Of a stretch of DNA of 64,000 nt, positions 46,521 through 58,683 are shown in pieces. The notes beneath the pieces were generated by a model. It saw only the letters and a list, made by a program, of their open reading frames with translations, was not told the origin of the DNA and searched no databases. Both the position numbers and the translations under genes were made by a program. How positions within the stretch are numbered: position 1 is the stretch's first letter; every line of letters begins with the position of its first letter. This stretch comes from Omphiscola glabra (lineage: Eukaryota; Mollusca; Gastropoda; Lymnaeidae), in NCBI GenBank assembly GCA_964017045.1, contig OZ024806.1, positions 24,755,503-24,819,502 on the forward strand, given 5' to 3'.

Positions 46521-48716
46521 ATAATAGAACGCTATTGAATAGTTATTAGTATCTTTATCGCTTGGACACGGAAAATGTTTTGAAACCAAAAGGGGTGTGC
46601 AGAACTGTAAAAAAAAAAAAGGTTAAGAACCTCTGAGCCTGATGGCTATGGGGGTGTATTTAAGAGGATTGGCACTTTGGTGTGGGTGTGGTTTAAAGAG
46701 GAAATATTATTTTACATCCTTTTCTATATTAGATACCAGAATCGACAAGCAATTATTTTACGAAATAAATATTTATCCAGTGGCATCACCATAAGATCAT
46801 TGCAAAACATGTTTATAATATCTCTTCGAATGATAATGAAAGGCACGCTCCTGATCGAAAGGATTCTTGGATTTTCCAAGTGAAGACAGCTTGAACGATG
46901 TCCATCCCCGCTCCCCTCCATTTTAATATTGATTTTGTTTAAAATCAGAGTCTTGCCATTTTTTTGGGCACTTCTGTATAGGCTAAAACTCTCAACACCT
47001 AACAACAACTTTTATTTATTCAAACAATCGGATTTTTTTTTTCTTCTTGCAAATCTCAGCTGTCTTTTCAGCCTTCATGAACTCTCATCGCAGCTGTATC
47101 TTTAAAAATAATCGTTTATCAAAATATTAGAATGTTCACAAGAAAGCAATCGATTTTTATCTTTTTTTTCTCTATGTTACCACGTTTATTCCAATGTCCA
47201 TGCTCGCCTAGTTTCTTATTATTTCAAAGGTTCGCCCAGTGTTGCGCAACAACCTAATTGCTACTTGTTAGTTTAAGAAACAAGTAAATGTATTTGTATA
47301 TTATCTGGGTGGTCCGGTGGTCTGAATTGGGTCAATCCAATAAAAGCTGGGTGCCTGGGGTTTCATTGAAGCAAATACATCACCAGCGACCCGTGTGGAT
47401 GGCACTTGTTTCCCTTGGATGGCAGCTTATGTAAGAGAGGGACATTCTGAATTCAAACCCTGAGATGGAGTCCCGTAGGCAGTATGACATCGACACAAAC
47501 AAACAATTCTGAAAAACTCTTGCGACGCAGAACGCATAAAGAGCACAAAAGACACGCTTCTGACCATCTACTGCAGTCTTGTCATTGGATCCAATAGGCA
47601 AAGACGAGAGAGTTACGCTGACGAATTGAGCAACTCTCACTCACTTTAAAAAGGATACATCTCAATTCAAGGCTATTACTCAAGTTTTGGATATCTTCGC
47701 GTGCGAATGACGAACAATAATACATGGAGGGTAGAGAATATGCTCGGTTGATGCACTTTCTATGACTACTTTTTCTTCTTTTTTTTTTGAGGGTTCCAAC
47801 ACCATCCCTTTAAATAAGCCGGCAGCTTTCTCGGGAAAATGGTAATAAGAGGAAGAGACTACAATCAGGTTAGAACATTGAAATGACGAAACAATTCCAT
47901 TCCCATGAAAACGAGAGATTGGCTTGATTTAATAGACACACAACATATTTGGACACTAACCAGAATTATTAGAAGCCTTACGAGATTTTACCTTGTGTGT
48001 GTGTGTTTTAATACGTGTACCTTTCGAAGATGCGGCGGCCTATGTATAAGGATTAAATCAGAAAAATACAGTTGTGTATTTAACCGGTGAAGTCAAATAT
48101 CATAGCAAAATATCGGCGAGACAAGACTAAGTGTTTGTCGCTAAAATTAGACCTACACATAAGCCATAACACTCTTTAAAGGTTTATATTAGTTGACTAC
48201 TTGTATCGCTTGGATTCCGCTTTTCTTCACACTGTTTAGACACTTCACTATGTGTGGCCCACTTAAACTAGAACTTTTTTTTTTTCGCACATCCATAGCT
48301 CAGATACTTTGTCTGAATGGCTGAGGTTTGTGGAGTAATTTTTTTAAGTAGGAAACCGCCACTTGGAATAGGTTGTCGGATCAGTCATTTCTGTTAGGTA
48401 GTCATGTTCAACAAATATGAATGTCGTAGTTTTGATTCCCATTCTGAAATTGTTTTGATTGACTTTTTAATATTATTTTATAACGTATTTAAAATAAAAT
48501 CCAAATCTCCAGAAACTTAATATTATATTTTGAAAATATGCTACTTTTAGAGCAGTTGTTTCAGTGGCGTAGATAGGATTAGTGCCCCCCAGGGCTGTGC
48601 AAGGTTATCAAACTCTTTCCACGAATAACTCTGCGGTGGTCGAAAATGCCATCCGTCCAAATCAAGAACATTTGACAGGTGTGGACCGCTCTATGAAATT
48701 CTTTAATACGCAAATG
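46521..48716. other. Unassigned sequence
   Basis: Near 46620 aggttaagaacctctgag resembles a hAT-type end. A GC-richer block at 47380-47640 has an open minus-strand frame that I cannot assign. At 48561, cagtggcgtagataggatta is a fragment like the hAT end at 58684. Confidence 0.35.
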
Positions 48717-48874
48717 AGTGGTTCTCAACCTCTGCACCAAGTGCACTTCTCAGGGGCTCCGCGGCTGCTCCAGGAAACTTCTAAACACTTATAACTTTTA
48801 AAAAGCAGTATGGGCCCTTTGGAATTGATTCTAAAAAAGCGCCCAGCGAGTCGAAACATTTTAGGAAACCACTG
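48717..48874. mobile_element. hAT-like MITE, about 158 bp
   Basis: Starts agtggttctcaacctctg and ends ttttaggaaaccactg. The ends are inverted in the manner of hAT MITEs (cagtggtttcctaaaatg on the reverse strand). No coding sequence. Target duplication not clear. Confidence 0.55.
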
Positions 48875-49214
48875 CTTTAGATAAATATCCGCACCCCACA
48901 AAAATGAAACCAAACCTTCTTTTCATATAATTTTTTTTTTTTTAAATTAGTTATTCATGGTTGTGGCATATAAAATAATTAAGCCCAGACAACCAATTTA
49001 ATTCAGAATTATTTTGTCATAATTTGTTTGAAAATTACTTGATGATTCAAGTGTGTCGTATGCAGGTCTTTAATTAATTTAACCGGATCATAATCTGTCA
49101 AGGCGTCATTTGTGTACAGAAATAAATTGTCTTCCGTACACTTATGTTGGAGTTAATTTTGTTTGACTTTTGTTTTGTGACAGGTCGTTGGGTCAACATT
49201 AGTTAAATGAAATT
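48875..49214. other. AT-rich, nothing recognised
   Basis: No gene or repeat recognised. Confidence 0.4.
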
Positions 49215-49450
49215 TTATTGGTTGATTTTTATATTTGATGAACATTTGTTGCATGCCCATTAATTGATGACCATTTGTTGGAAGTCCCCTTGTTTGATGA
49301 CCATTTTTTGGTAACTATTTGTTGGATCACCATTTGTTTGATACCATTTGTTGGATGACGCCTTGATTGATGACCATTTGTTGGATGATCATTTGTTGAT
49401 GGTCATTTGTTGGATGATCATTTGGTGATGATCATTTGTTTGATTACTAT
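49215..49450. repeat. Degenerate ~20 bp minisatellite
   Basis: The core gatgaccatttgttgga with variants gatgatcatttgttg recurs about 12 times with indels. Confidence 0.8.
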
Positions 49451-49534
49451 TTTATAAGTATTTTTGCAAAGAAGGGGGGGAGTGGTCACAGCTTCCACCG
49501 ACGCTAACATCATGAATAGGCAACACGACAATTA

Positions 49535-49536
<2 letters not shown>

Positions 49537-49590
<54 letters not shown>
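49537..49590. repeat. (TA)n microsatellite, about 50 bp
   Basis: Uninterrupted AT dinucleotide run. Confidence 0.95.
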
Positions 49591-49591
<1 letters not shown>

Positions 49592-50445
49592 CCTATATTA
49601 TATATCATTTAATCAGGAAACGAGAGTTGAGTAGCCAAATTGAGATCTCGCCCCGGGCGGAACGTTTCGCTTGGAAGAATCAGTTTTTGCCCAATTAATT
49701 TTTAGAAACTTATGTTAATGTTCCCATGATAACGTGAGATACCGACTGAGCTGTGCTAAAAATTGATTCAAAATTGAATGCTGGACTATTTGAAACTCGC
49801 CAAAAATGATTAAGTCATTGAGCTATCGCAGAGAATCCTTTCTTTTCTTTTCTCGCCCCCTTGACTTTTCGTAGCTTGCAGACACAGGACCGTAATACGT
49901 ATGACGTATAAACGGAAATAGTTTGGCTTTGACTTCTGCACTATTTCGAGAGATCAGAGATCCTATCAAGTACCCAGCCAGGGCTTGAGAAGGTTCATGT
50001 CGTAGTAAGAGATTATGAAAACGTTTCCCGTCACTTGAGTTTATTTGAGTTCATTGCTCCAGTGTCACTTCAATAATATGTTGACTCCGACCAGAGAAAT
50101 GGGCTTAAACTTTACATTGTACATATTTCCAGTGGCGTCGCTAATGTTAGAGCTACCCGGAGAGGTCTAGGTTTTTTTGTCACGCATTTCCGAGGAAAAA
50201 AAAACACCTTATCAAATGGCTGAATCAGTCGCACATCAGTGAAAAGAAGGAAAAAAAATGCCGTCCTGGCGAACCTTCTATTCCACCCCTAAACGTCTTC
50301 CTACAGCACTGTTTATGTCGTAATGCTGGATTTATTTATCACTATCATTTAATAAACAAAATTATTCTCTAGGTTTGTATCGATGGCTATAACACTTTGT
50401 TCATAAGCACGGAAAATACAAATCCCAGAAGTTAGCACTAGTTGG
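49591..50445. other. Unassigned sequence
   Basis: At 50134 cagtggcgtcgctaatgtta resembles a hAT end. No gene recognised. Confidence 0.4.
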
Positions 50446-50490
50446 TATTTTTTATGAACTGCGTTACTTGAATGCATGTTTTGTCAAGTA
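50446..50490 (+). repeat. Fragment of the dispersed ~490 bp repeat
   Basis: The stretch gcgttacttgaatgcatgtt plus tgtcaa is identical to bases inside copy 1 (near 29267). Only this piece is present, directly before the 17-bp array. Confidence 0.65.
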
Positions 50491-50496
50491 ACGTAT

Positions 50497-51159
50497 GTAG
50501 AAGGATAGCTCATGTAGAAGGATAGCTCATGTAGAAGGATAGCTCATGTAGAAGGATAGCTCATGTAGAAGGATAGCTCATGTAGAAGGATAGCTCATGT
50601 AGAAGGATAGCTCATGTAGAAGGATAGCTCATGTAGAAGGATAGCTCATGTAGAAGGATAGCTCATGTAGAAGGATAGCTCATGTAGAAGGATAGCTCAT
50701 GTAGAAGGATAGCTCATGTAGAAGGATAGCTCATGTAGAAGGATAGCTCATGTAGAAGGATAGCTCATGTAGAAGGATAGCTCATGTAGAAGGATAGCTC
50801 ATGTAGAAGGATAGCTCATGTAGAAGGATAGCTCATGTAGAAGGATAGCTCATGTAGAAGGATAGCTCATGTAGAAGGATAGCTCATGTAGAAGGATAGC
50901 TCATGTAGAAGGATAGCTCATGTAGAAGGATAGCTCATGTAGAAGGATAGCTCATGTAGAAGGATAGCTCATGTAGAAGGATAGCTCATGTAGAAGGATA
51001 GCTCATGTAGAAGGATAGCTCATGTAGAAGGATAGCTCATGTAGAAGGATAGCTCATGTAGAAGGATAGCTCATGTAGAAGGATAGCTCATGTAGAAGGA
51101 TAGCTCATGTAGAAGGATAGCTCATGTAGAAGGATAGCTCATGTAGAAGGATAGCTCAT
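50497..51159. repeat. 17-bp satellite, exactly 39 perfect copies
   Basis: gtagaaggatagctcat repeats over 663 bases (39 x 17) with no difference seen between units. This is either very recent expansion or strong homogenisation. No spacers, so not CRISPR. Confidence 0.97.
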
Positions 51160-51254
51160 GCATTGGCGAAGTCATTTTTGTTTTGGCGGTTTATTTGTAG
51201 TTGAAAACGAAACAAATTTGAAGCCGAAAAAGATTAAGGATCTAATTGAAATAT

Positions 51255-51560
51255 ATGTTTTCTCCAATAGATCCCCTGTCCAATATATACCCTTTCTTGT
51301 CTCCCCCTTTTCCAATCTCTCCCAGTTCCAATCTTTCTCTCTTTTCCAATCTCTCCCTTTCCAATATCTCCCTTGTTACTCTCTCTTATTTTTTTTCTAT
51401 TCTCTCCTTTTCACCACTTTCCCTTCCAAGTAATTCACCTTTCCAAGATCTCCCTTTCCATCCGCGTCTCCCTTCCCCTCTCTCCCTTTAACTTATTCAC
51501 TTTTCCAACTTCTCCCTGTTTACCGACCCCATTTCCAATCCCCAATCTTTTACTTGCAAT
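51255..51560. repeat. Pyrimidine-rich degenerate repeat
   Basis: Units of 12-16 bases such as ctttccaatctctccc recur irregularly. One strand is nearly all pyrimidine. Confidence 0.75.
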
Positions 51561-52504
51561 CACCAATATCTTGTGCTGAGCTATTTACATATCTTGATAC
51601 CCGTAAAGGACTCGTGCTATTCGTTCGTGCCATAAATGCCTTCTATTCCTGGGTTGTCCAGATATAGCCGCTCTTCAATAAACTTTAAGCCTACAGATCA
51701 ATAGATGTCCTGTTTTTTAGTCCTTAAGCTTGTCATTGTTTATAAAGAAAAACCTTTTTTTTTTTAATTTTGTAATTTCTTAACTTAAATAATAATTTTT
51801 TTTTTTTTTTTTTAATTAAATATCCGACCGTAAGACATTCGTGTTCACTGGCTGGGTTTGTTAATCTACATCGCCAACCTCCCTATGCTTTACGTGACTT
51901 GGTTAAGGGCATTGTTTTTTTTTTCAGAGCTAGAGTTTACAGCCCTTCTTGGCGCCTCCTTTCATAGTAAGATTTCAAATTCAGGAGGGTTTCATCCATA
52001 CCTCACACGTTTTTTTTTCTTTCGAATTGCACCGGAACCACCACGCCATCACTGACCTGTGATAAGATTTATGTCAAGGTCAAGTCAAAATGGTCCAAAG
52101 GTGTGAATGATTAATATGGTTACCAACAGTTGTGCGCAAACATAATAATTATTTACAGGTAAAATTAGCCTCTGTGTAATTCGATTTCCTTTAAAAACAA
52201 TTGTGTAATATGTTTATTTGATTCATCATATTTCATAATCCAAAGCTTCGTACCCGTGTGACGTGGCAAAACGCTTGTGTGGCGCAAGGTGATGCCAAGT
52301 GTGCCGCATCACGCTTGAGTGACGCAAGAGGATGCAAGGTGTGATGCGTAGGTGCGTAAATATTATAAGCATATAAATATATATACATTATGTGGTAAAA
52401 CCGAGTTGTTGCTAATAGTAATGACACAATCTCAATCGCTTGCTTCTATTAATACTATTACTATACTATGATTAGAAAACAAATGTGGTTCAGCCTACGA
52501 ATTA
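51561..52504. other. Unassigned sequence
   Basis: T runs near 51755 and 51798. A small GC-rich GTGACGCAA-type repeat lies at 52255-52350. No gene recognised. Confidence 0.4.
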
Positions 52505-52759
52505 TAAATATATATATAAGAACTAGCGAGTAACCGGCATGCGTTGCAATGCCACTCATCGAAATAAAGTATCTTTGTTTTAATAATTTTTTTGTAAGTT
52601 CTTCTAATAACCACCTTTTTTTAACCGTCTGGTGCGTATTCGAATTAATTAGAAGATTTTAAGAAGTGTCAGCAGACCACACGCAGCTGTCCGTGTGGGA
52701 AGCATGGATTTTCCAAATTTAGTCCCAAAACTTATAGCGATTGATCCCCCCCATGCAAT

Positions 52760-53215
52760 AGCTATGTTTGAAATTATATTTATATGGCTCATTTATTACA
52801 TATAAACAAATTTTGGGCCCCCGGCCCCAAAAGTAATATTGTGAAATATTTGTACTAAATCAGAAACCTATTTATTAAGTCACATATACAAAATGAAATG
52901 TCACAGTTTATATTTAATGTAATTCCACACACTTATGCAATAGCTCTGCTTGACGTTATATTTACATAGATCATATAAGGAAAAAAAAAGAATTTAAGGC
53001 CCCCGGCCCAAAGAGGAATATTGTAAAATATTTGCACTTCTTTAGAAACCTAATGCGGGCCTGCACACAACAACTCACTGAAAGTGTATCGCATTCAGAT
53101 GAATAGTATAGGAACTCATACGGAAATTATATTTAAATAGCTCATATTAGAAAGAAAAACTACTATAGGGCCCCGGTCCAAAACTGGTAATTCTTTGTAA
53201 AATGAATGGGCTTTG
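52760..53215 (+). repeat. ~150-190 bp units, left group (3 copies)
   Basis: Each unit has gcaatagctctg, then aattatatttatatagctca, an A run, a GGCCCC(C)GGCC box, and aatattgtaaaa. Units start near 52765, 52928 and 53110. Related inverted units lie at 57730-57930. Confidence 0.65.
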
Positions 53216-54659
53216 ATATTCATGGATATACTTTTGTAAATGTACTTACGTTGTGTTAACGTCATTGATTTTCTTAATTCGTAAAATGAGAATATAGCAT
53301 CTATTTTTCACAACAGTAATATCATTGGATTTAAAGATATAAAATTGTACACACCCTAGTTCCTAACCCCCATGTATATGTACCTAAGAAGGCAAATTAT
53401 TTGTCAAATTCATTTTGAGACGTATAGTGTGCTGCCATGTGCAAATTAAACTATTGAATTACAACTTCCCCCTCCCCCAAACAGAGTTTTAAAGAAATTA
53501 ATAAAATCATCCACGGGATTGTAATCCACTTACTTACGCAAAAAAATATTTTTTGCATTTCAAATGCTTTGTTCTTATTTAAATGAGTGATAAGTGCATT
53601 AGTGGATGCTATTTGGATATGTAGTTTCGCTGCACTGATTGCATTAAACGGCATTTTCGTATTAAAAGTATATTTAAAGGTTAGTTTTTTTTTTGTTGTT
53701 TTTTTTACTAATTTATAAATTTCATAAATGTATATTTTTGGAAAGAATAAAAGTAAAAATTTATTAAACGTTAAAAATAAAAAGCAAAAATTGTATTTCA
53801 TTTTTTAAATTGTAGCAATTTAAAAAGCAATCTATTATATTTATTAATTTTACTTTTAGGAAGGGGGAAATACATCATCAATTTTAATAGGCGCGGTTAT
53901 TAAATCAGATAAATGTTTGCATTGAATAAATAGACAGTTTGAGTTCTGACGTCATTTGAGTTATTATTTATAACAAATTAGTTTTACTTTTATTACGCAA
54001 TATTTGGAACGTACTTAAAAAATGCACTAAAATCAACCGATGTTTTGGTTTCCCAGATAAATGTGATTACAGTGTAATTCTTTGATTATAATTTGTTTTA
54101 CGAATTTTCATAACTTTCAACCACATATCAAATGTTTAAAATAGTTCCTTAGTTGTTACTCCAAATTAATTTGTAATTTATATTATTAATACTTAAAATT
54201 TTATTAAAATTAAAGCGAATATACAATATATTTTTCGCATTACCATTGATTCGAGTTCCTTAAAATAATAGAAGAAAACTATGATTGTTTTAAAAAATGG
54301 GAACGTATTTAAATCGTATCGGTTCTTTGTGAGTTACGGTCAGCATAGATCATTCTTATATAATAGATGTATTACTACATCATTGCTATTCAAAATCACA
54401 ACACATTTACAAAGCTATATCCGATTCTAAAATACGTCACAAAATTCAAGCTTATTTATAAAAACAACAAAAATACTCTTTACACTAAACATGCAAAAGC
54501 ATGTTTTCTCTGCTCTTGCTACAAATTGATGTCTGTTGGCATTTTTTCAAGGGCGGTTGAGTTGATAAATCCGATTCAAATTATTTTGATAAAGTTTGTT
54601 AAAGAAAACAAAACGAATTTAAGGACATCGGCCCATGCGAAATATTGTAAAATGTTGTT

Positions 54660-56170
54660 CTAATTTAGAAACATTTGCGGGAGCGCGCATATCAATTCAC
54701 CAAAGTTTTTATCGCAATCGGATGAATGGTATAGGAATGCATACGATAATTATATAGATAATATAAGGGTGGAAAACGAATTAAGGCCCCCGGCCACAAA
54801 CGGAATATTGTAGAATTGTTGTATTACTTCAGAAACCTACTTATTATATCACAAAATTAAAAAAAAGAGAAACATATTACTGAAGTTGTATCGCATTCAG
54901 ATAAATGGTATAGGAGTGCATACGGATATTATTTTTTACAAAGCTCATATAAGAAAAATAACGATTTTGGGGCCAACGGCCAAAAACGGATTATTTTAAA
55001 AGTGTTGTAATTACTTCAGAAACCTAATTATTATGTGACACACAAAATTTAATGTCGCTATTTGTATTTGATTAAAAATCTATCCATCCACACATTAGCT
55101 CTGTTTGAAATTTTATTTGTATAGCTTATATAAGAAAAATAGAACATAGGGCCCCTGGCTCAAAACAGAATATTTTAAAAGGTTGTAATAATTTGGAAAA
55201 GCTTTGCGGACGTGGGTAAAACATTTTACTAAAGTTTTATCGCTTTCAGATAAATGATATAGGAGCGCATACATAAATTATTTTGTACAAAGCTCGTATA
55301 AGAAAAAAAAAGAATTTGGGACCAACGGCTGAAAACGGAATATTTTAAAAGTATTGTAATTACTCTTTAACATGCGCGACCTTATGGACAACCTTTCAAC
55401 AAAGTTTTGTTGCAATCGCATGAATGGTGTAGGAGCGCATACGGTTTGAAATTATATTTATATAGCTCATATTGGAAAAATAGAACATGGGGCCCCTGGC
55501 TCAAAACAGAATATTTTAAACGGTTGTAATAATTGTAAAAGCTTTGCGGGCGTGGGAGAAACATCTAACTAAAGTTTTATCGCATTCAGATGAATGGTAT
55601 AGGAGTGCATACCAAAATTATTTTTTACACAGCTCATATAAGAAAAAAAAAGAAGTTGGGGCAAACGGCTGAAAACGGAATATTTTAAAAGTATTGTAAT
55701 TACTTATTAACATGCGCGACTTTATGGAAAACCTTTCAAAAAAGTTTTGTTGCAGTTAAATGCCCAGGTAGGTGGCCAGCAACTCACCAAAGGTTTGTTG
55801 CAATCGCATGAATGGCGTAGGAGCGCATAAGGTTTATAACTATATTTATATAGCTCATATAAGAAAAAACGAACACGGGGCCCCTGGCTCAAAACGGAAT
55901 ATTTTAAAACGGTTATAATTATTTCCAAACCTTTGTGGGCGTGCTTGCAGCATTTTACCAAAGATTTAGCGCATTCAGACGAATGGTGTAGGAGCGCAGA
56001 CGGAAATATTTTTTACAAAGCTCGTATAAGAAAAAAAACGAATGAAGGGCCAACGGCCGAAAACGAAATAATTGAAAAGTTTTTTAATGACGCAGTTAAA
56101 TGCCCAGGTAGGTGGCCAACAAATCACCAAGGGTTTGTTGCAATCGCATGAATGGTGTGGGAGCGCATAC
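54660..56170 (+). repeat. ~130-230 bp units, loop group (about 9 diverged copies)
   Basis: Recurring order: atcgcattcagatgaatggt, ataggagtgcatacggaaat, tatttatatagctcatataa, aagaaaaa, ggccaacggc or ggcccctggc, aaaacggaatattttaaaa, then cttcagaaacctaatta. Copies are about 70-85% alike by eye. Two near-identical ctcaccaaaggtttgttgca blocks occur at about 55785 and 56120. Confidence 0.7.
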
Positions 56171-57960
56171 GAGACAAACAGACAGACATACATACATACA
56201 TACAGACATACATTCATTTTTATATATATAGATGAGTATGATGACATAACGCCAACGAGCCGATAATATTTTGATACCTTCGGACTCTTAAAAACAATCA
56301 TAGTTATTTTCTATTATATTACGGAAATTGAATAAATTTACATGCGCAAAAAAAAAATATATTTCCGCTCTTATTTTAGAAAAGTTTAAGTCTTATTATT
56401 ATAAATTACAAATATGTTTAAAGTAACAACTAAGGAACTATCTTAAGCATTTTATATGTGTTTGAAAGTTATGAAAAACAAATTAATTAAAATAATATAG
56501 GTCAGAGAATTACACAGCAATCACATTTATTGGGAAAACTTATAATCCAGACGTTATTATTGCGTTCTTTAGTGCGTTGTCACTAATGCAAAATTAAATT
56601 TAAATTAATTAGTTCTAAATAATCACGCAAATGAAGTCATAGTGTGAATCGCCTATTTAGCCAAAGCTAAAAGTTCTCTGATTTAATAAAAGAGCGTGAC
56701 AAAACTGATAATATATATTCCCCTTCTTAAAAGTAAAATTAATAAAAAGAATTGATTGCTTTTAAAATTGCTACACTTAAATACACATTTAGTTTTGCAT
56801 TTTTAACATTTAATACGTTTTTACTTTTTACTCATTCCAAAAAAAACATATTTTAGGAAAATTTTAAAGTAGTAAAATATCTACATTTAAAAATAATTTT
56901 AATAAGAATATGCCGTTTAATTCAATTGCTGCAGCAACGCTACGTAGCAAAATAGCATTTTTAATTCACTTATCACTCATCGTAATAAGTACAAAGCATA
57001 TTGTAACAGATCATATATTTAATATGTAATATTTTTCTATCTTTGTTTCGGAACATTACATTTTTGTTTGTTAAAAACAGGAAGTAGAATGAATGGTGGG
57101 AATGAGGAAGAAGATAGAAGAAGATTGTCAAGTATGTATTACTGAGATGTAGCAATGATTCTGTTAATTCATCTTATAACATCGTGTGGAGAATCTTATG
57201 AATTTTGTTTATATGAAGGAGTATGTGTATTGTCTTTCTTCATTACATTTTGATTGTAAAGAACGTCAAGGTGATAAATAAATATTGTGGTGATGCCTAA
57301 TTATTTCTTCCTCATGTTATTGAAGAGATGAGAATGACTAATTAGAAGACAGGCGGACATATATTATTAATTCTTCAAGTAACATCTACATCTAAAATAA
57401 AAGAAATTGATGTTACACATATTAAATGTAATAAAATTCGTATTGCTTAAGTAAAGGAGTTACAATCCCGTAGATTATTTGTTTTAAAACTCTGTGTGTA
57501 TGTGTATGGGGGGGGGGAAGATACGATAAATTTTGCCCAAATGCAGCACAAGAAAAGGTTCAGATTAACTTTGTTAAATAATTAACCTTCTTTTATACCT
57601 ATGTATCGGGTTTAGCAAATTGAGTTTATACATTTTTACTTGGATGTCAATATCTTTCAACCCAAGTACATTATAGTTGTAAAATTGTTGTAAACACATA
57701 CGCAACTATTTTTGAATTATTACCCACATTTTACAATAATCCGTTTTGGGACCGGAGCTAAATATAATTCCCTTATGCGTTCCTATACCATTCAACTTAT
57801 TGGGATAAAACTTTGGTACGGTATTAACTTATCCATTTTGAAATTTTCCTTTTGGGACCTGGGGCCCTAAATATTTTTTTTTATATGAGCTATACAAATA
57901 TAATTTCAATCAGTGCTAGTTTAATTTTAAAACAGAAATAAGTGCACACATATTACATAA

Positions 57961-58013
57961 ATTATACACATATGAAGAATAACGAGTATACTCTCTAATA
58001 ATATTAAATACTA
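57961..58013. other. Short AT-rich spacer
   Basis: Between the inverted-repeat element and the LTR-like block. Confidence 0.4.
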
Positions 58014-58650
58014 TGTTACGATTGGCTCTCCTGTCCTCTGAAGCAGTTCAGGTATCGCTGGTCACTGCGAACTGCGACGTAATAGGTGGAGACTCTACAC
58101 ACTGAAACTGTGGGGTAGCCATGGCCTGGGCTACTGGCGGAGTCTATTTTTAGCTTCCTTAAGGCTAATCTTTACTTGCTTACTTTAGTCTGACCACCAA
58201 CCGACTGACTCCAACTAACTCGACTCAACTCAACTAGTCTGACTGGTATATACTAGACCAAACTCAACTGTATTCTGGATGTATATTAAGCTCAACTGTA
58301 CTGAGCTATACTCAATTATACTAAAACTGATACTGGCTAGCCAATTACGGATAAACAAACTTCATCACAATAATTATAGCTAGCCAGGCTCTGCTGTCAA
58401 ACTACACGTGAAAGAGGGCGGATAACGTGGTGCGCTCCCTTTTATATCGTATAGGTTAGTGTCGCACCCCGCATTATCGTATGCATGGAGTGAGACGCTT
58501 TGACCAGAACGCGCATTGTGTAAGCTGGGTCACGGTGACCAGGTTAATTTCCATTGTTTATTGTAATGAATGTTAGGCCCAGCCTAATTGAGCAATATCA
58601 TGTGGGGTAAGGAGGGAGAGAGTGTGAGCCAGTGGGTCTCAAAAAGGTGA
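58014..58650 (-). mobile_element. LTR-like block, orientation uncertain
   Basis: Starts tgttacgattggctctcctg; reversed, this ends ccaatcgtaaca, like the gacgtaaca end of the LTR at 39791. On the minus strand a TATA-like gatataaaagg lies at 58438-58448. Composition is richer in G+C than the surroundings, and ctcaact repeats occur at 58215-58330. The far end and target duplication were not found, so the call is weak. Confidence 0.3.
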
Positions 58651-58683
58651 GGACCAGCGGGTCTCAAAAGTGTTAAATAAATT

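Larger units (their letters stand above)
52505..57960. mobile_element. Large foldback-like element with imperfect inverted arms
   Basis: The left arm (about 52925-54380) and right arm (about 56200-57960) are inverted copies at very roughly 70% identity with indels. Matches include gagtgataagtgcattagtg (left) to gagtgataagtgaattaaaa (right, reversed), attaaacggcattttcgtat to attaaacggcatattcttat, and actatgattgtttt near the inner ends. The loop holds diverged units with GGCCCCCGGCC-like boxes. The left side starts actagcgagtaaccggca. The loop ends with a gacagacatacataca run and tttttatatatatagatgag. No transposase recognised. Confidence 0.7.

Noticed and set aside
47380..47640. 86-codon minus-strand frame in a GC-richer block
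   Set aside because: No recognised domain, signal peptide or splice partner; may be a dispersed repeat.
53451..53801. 116-codon minus-strand frame
   Set aside because: AT-rich low-complexity translation within the inverted-repeat arm; only a short part is shared with the other arm.
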